From a virus, in the IMG/VR virus record IMGVR_UViG_3300025889_000927, positions 1-24,167 of that record: a DNA stretch of 24,167 nucleotides. One strand, given 5' to 3'. Below the pieces are notes generated by a model. It was not told where the DNA came from and did no database searches. It saw only the letters and a list, made by a program, of their open reading frames with translations. The position numbers and the translations under genes were made by a program. Shown here one piece after another: positions 22,715-24,167 of the stretch. Positions within the stretch are counted from its first letter, which is position 1, and each line of letters begins with the position of its first letter.

Positions 22715-23155
22715 ATGAAATGGTTTTATAAAGAAAAGGAAATCAACGAAATCGCTGATTTACCTGAAAACGCATACGGTTTTGTTTACAAAACAACCCA
22801 CATTACAGGTAAAAAATACATTGGTAAAAAATCACTAATGTATAATCGTAAGAAAAAACTTACTAAAAAAGAACTTTTAGAATACGCTGGTAAAAAGGGA
22901 AGAACCCCCACACACATCAGAGTACAAAAAGAAAGCGATTGGAAAACCTACTATGGTTCCCACCACTTTATAAAAGAAATGTTAAAAACAGGTGGCGAAA
23001 ATGAATTTGCAAGAGAAATATTAGAAATTGCTTATAATAAAAAAGAATTGACTTACCTTGAGTGTAAATACCAATTTACACTTGGTGTGATTGAATCGAG
23101 TGAATGGCTTAATGACAATATTTTAGGTAAGTTTTTCGATAGAGATTTTGTTTAG
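22715..23155 (+). CDS. GIY-YIG family endonuclease (146 aa)
   Basis: Residues 22-25 (G-F-V-Y) and 35-40 (Y-I-G-K-K-S), ten residues apart, form the G-I-Y/Y-I-G core strands. A basic segment (N-R-K-K-K-L-T-K-K-E-L) and D-W-K-T-Y-Y-G-S-H-H-F-I follow, and a conserved-type Glu lies in L-T-Y-L-E-C-K-Y at about residue 115, the expected position of the metal-binding Glu of this fold. GIY-YIG enzymes cleave DNA in homing endonucleases, repair and phage host-DNA degradation. This one is free-standing, not in an intron, and has no obvious DNA-binding domain after the core, so homing cannot be told from host-DNA attack. It sits between the fibre genes and the primase gene, with AT-rich gaps on each side. 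Confidence 0.8.
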   Translation: MKWFYKEKEINEIADLPENAYGFVYKTTHITGKKYIGKKSLMYNRKKKLTKKELLEYAGKKGRTPTHIRVQKESDWKTYYGSHHFIKEMLKTGGENEFAREILEIAYNKKELTYLECKYQFTLGVIESSEWLNDNILGKFFDRDFV

Positions 23156-23177
23156 TTAATTTTCTTTCGTATATTCA
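23147..23177 (+). promoter_or_regulatory. Candidate Bacteroidota-type promoter before primase gene
   Basis: TTTG at 23147-23150 is followed after 19 bases by TATATTCA at 23170-23177. The primary sigma factor of Bacteroidota prefers TTTG-N19-21-TAnnTTTG, so the spacing is right and the second element matches in six of eight positions. Transcription would begin close to the ATG at 23182, giving a very short or absent leader. The first element lies within the end of the GIY-YIG gene. Confidence 0.3.
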
Positions 23178-23181
23178 CGGT

Positions 23182-24105
23182 ATGAAGGAAGATCTATTAA
23201 GACAATTATTAGAATCAGTTTTAGGTAAAAGTAAATCAGCTCGTGGAGGCGAAGAAGCTGTATTTAGTTGCCCCTCTTGCAATCACCATAAGAAAAAATT
23301 AACCCTAAACTTATCAACGCAAAAATTCCAATGTTGGGTTTGTGGTTATAAAGGACACAGAGCATTCAAACTACTCAAAGCAGTAAGTGCATCACCAAAA
23401 GCATATGAACTTTTAAAAGACATTGACTCTCAATACAGTTTTAGAAAACAAACCACCATTAAAGCACCATCGGGTTCTTTGCAATTACCACAGGGTGTAA
23501 CGCCTATAATGTCATCTTCAGCGATATTGTCAAAACACGCACTACATTATTTAAATCAAAGAGGAATCACACCTCAAGACGTAGTTAAGTATGATTTACA
23601 CTACAGCGAACAAGGTGATTTAAGAAATATGGTTGTAATACCTTCATACGATAAAGATGGTTTTTTAAATTATTATGTTGGTAGATCATTTGATAAAAAC
23701 GCATATATCAAACATAAACTCGCTTCCAGTACTAAGGACATAATTGGGTTCGAAATGTATATAAACTGGGATTTACCCATTATTTTATGCGAAGGTGCGT
23801 TTGATGCAATGGCTATAAAACGTAATGCGATTCCTTTATTTGGTAAACGAATTTCTGATTCTTTAATGAAAAAAATAATCGAATCAAACGTTGAAAAAAT
23901 ATACCTTGCTTTAGATGAAGATGCTCTTAAGGATGCTTTTAAACACGCTGAAACACTTATGGGTTATGGAAAAAAAGTCTATCTTATAGAAATGGGCGAT
24001 AAAGACCCATCTGAATTAGGTTTTGAAGCTTTCACAAAATTACTACACAAAGCAACCAAATTAACAGCTTCTGTATTGATGAAGAAAAAATTAGCCTTGT
24101 CATAA
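23182..24105 (+). CDS. DNA primase, DnaG/T4 gp61 type
   Basis: A 307-aa primase. Residues 30-54 form a zinc ribbon with C30-x2-C33 and C51-x2-C54 (C-P-S-C, then C-W-V-C-G-Y-K-G), used to recognise the priming site. The catalytic TOPRIM domain covers about 196-285: acidic E204 in C-E-G-A-F-D, then D245-x-D247 in L-A-L-D-E-D-A for metal binding, and the closing G-D-K-D-P-S-E-L segment. T4 gp61 is similar in size (342 aa). It would synthesise RNA primers for lagging-strand replication, working with a phage helicase that is not in the window. The start at 23182 keeps the whole zinc domain and follows a Bacteroidota-like promoter. Its position after late structural genes suggests the beginning of a replication group with its own promoter. 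Confidence 0.88.
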   Translation: MKEDLLRQLLESVLGKSKSARGGEEAVFSCPSCNHHKKKLTLNLSTQKFQCWVCGYKGHRAFKLLKAVSASPKAYELLKDIDSQYSFRKQTTIKAPSGSLQLPQGVTPIMSSSAILSKHALHYLNQRGITPQDVVKYDLHYSEQGDLRNMVVIPSYDKDGFLNYYVGRSFDKNAYIKHKLASSTKDIIGFEMYINWDLPIILCEGAFDAMAIKRNAIPLFGKRISDSLMKKIIESNVEKIYLALDEDALKDAFKHAETLMGYGKKVYLIEMGDKDPSELGFEAFTKLLHKATKLTASVLMKKKLALS

Positions 24106-24111
24106 AGGTTT

Positions 24112-24126
24112 ATATTTATAACAAAC
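24112..24126 (+). promoter_or_regulatory. Candidate late promoter, site 4 (ATATTTATAACAAAC)
   Basis: Fourth copy of the recurring sequence, identical to site 3 over its first 14 positions. It lies in the 33-base gap after the primase gene and 27 bases before the ATG at 24139. No -35-like element stands upstream at a usual distance. Confidence 0.5.
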
Positions 24127-24138
24127 TATAGTTAATTA

Positions 24139-24167
24139 ATGGAAAGAATCGCACTTTTACCTGGAGG
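24139..24167 (+). CDS. Start of a gene cut by the window end; possible nucleotidyltransferase
   Basis: ATG at 24139 opens a frame that stays open to the right edge and reads M-E-R-I-A-L-L-P-G, followed by an incomplete Gly codon. Phage cytidylyltransferase-like proteins of the HxGH superfamily often begin with a strand and P-G-G-F-K-P-P-H, and this fragment fits the first part of that pattern. Nine residues are too few to prove the family. It is preceded by candidate late promoter site 4, so the gene is likely real. Confidence 0.45.

Noticed and set aside
5436-24120. TATTTATA in the four gap sites is TATAAATA, the T4 late box, on the - strand
   Set aside because: Read that way the promoters would point leftward against all genes. 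I kept only the + strand reading of the longer motif.
1-24167. tRNA genes, CRISPR arrays, integrase and attachment sites
   Set aside because: None seen: no gap is long enough for a tRNA with flanks, the only tandem repeat is coding, and no recombinase motif occurs in the translated genes.

Overview
The window is a gene-dense, AT-rich segment of a tailed phage with a contractile tail (T4-like myovirus lineage). Every gene I accept is on the + strand. Stop and start codons usually touch or overlap (TAATG at 9733-9737, 12772-12776 and 13560-13564), and the largest gap is under 80 bases. No tRNA, rRNA, CRISPR array, integrase or insertion sequence was seen. The starts almost never have a purine-rich Shine-Dalgarno sequence; the bases before ATG are A-rich or AAC-rich. 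Together with one promoter-like sequence of the Bacteroidota type (TTTG-N19-TATATTCA before the primase gene), this suggests a host in the Bacteroidota, probably marine. That host assignment is inference.

Layout. (1) 1-5425: small accessory genes, several very charged, plus a 480-aa protein with a possible nuclease signature, an HD-domain hydrolase, a one-helix membrane protein and a gp55-type late sigma factor. A 45-aa basic gene (3239-3376) sits between two of them. (2) 5453-9735: centre of the tail tip. It holds a conserved-looking hypothetical, a gp5-type hub/spike protein carrying an M15 peptidase domain, a separate small protein that looks like the distal half of the spike, a coiled-coil protein with hydrophobic segments, a small helical protein, and the gp25 baseplate wedge protein. 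(3) 9735-18910: gp6/J-type wedge protein, a DNRLRE-like virion protein, a coiled-coil virion protein, a 1314-aa protein with a gpI/gp7-like centre and LamG-like and carbohydrate-binding-like modules, and a 466-aa virion protein. (4) 18954-22692: three tail-fibre or baseplate-peripheral proteins; the last two share a C-terminal module, and the last carries LamG and carbohydrate-binding-like insertions. (5) 22715-24167: a GIY-YIG endonuclease, a DnaG/gp61-type primase and the first codons of a further gene.

How it works together. The late sigma factor should direct host RNA polymerase to phage late promoters. A sequence close to ATATTTATAAYAAA recurs in four intergenic gaps, 19-29 bases before ATG, at the heads of the hub, gp25/gp6, fibre and post-primase gene groups. 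I propose it as the late promoter of this phage. The structural genes build the baseplate (gp25, gp6, gp7/I-like), a cell-puncturing spike with a peptidoglycan peptidase in place of T4 lysozyme, and glycan-binding adhesins. Most virion assignments beyond gp25, gp6, the M15 domain, primase, GIY-YIG, HD and sigma rest on position and composition rather than recognised families.
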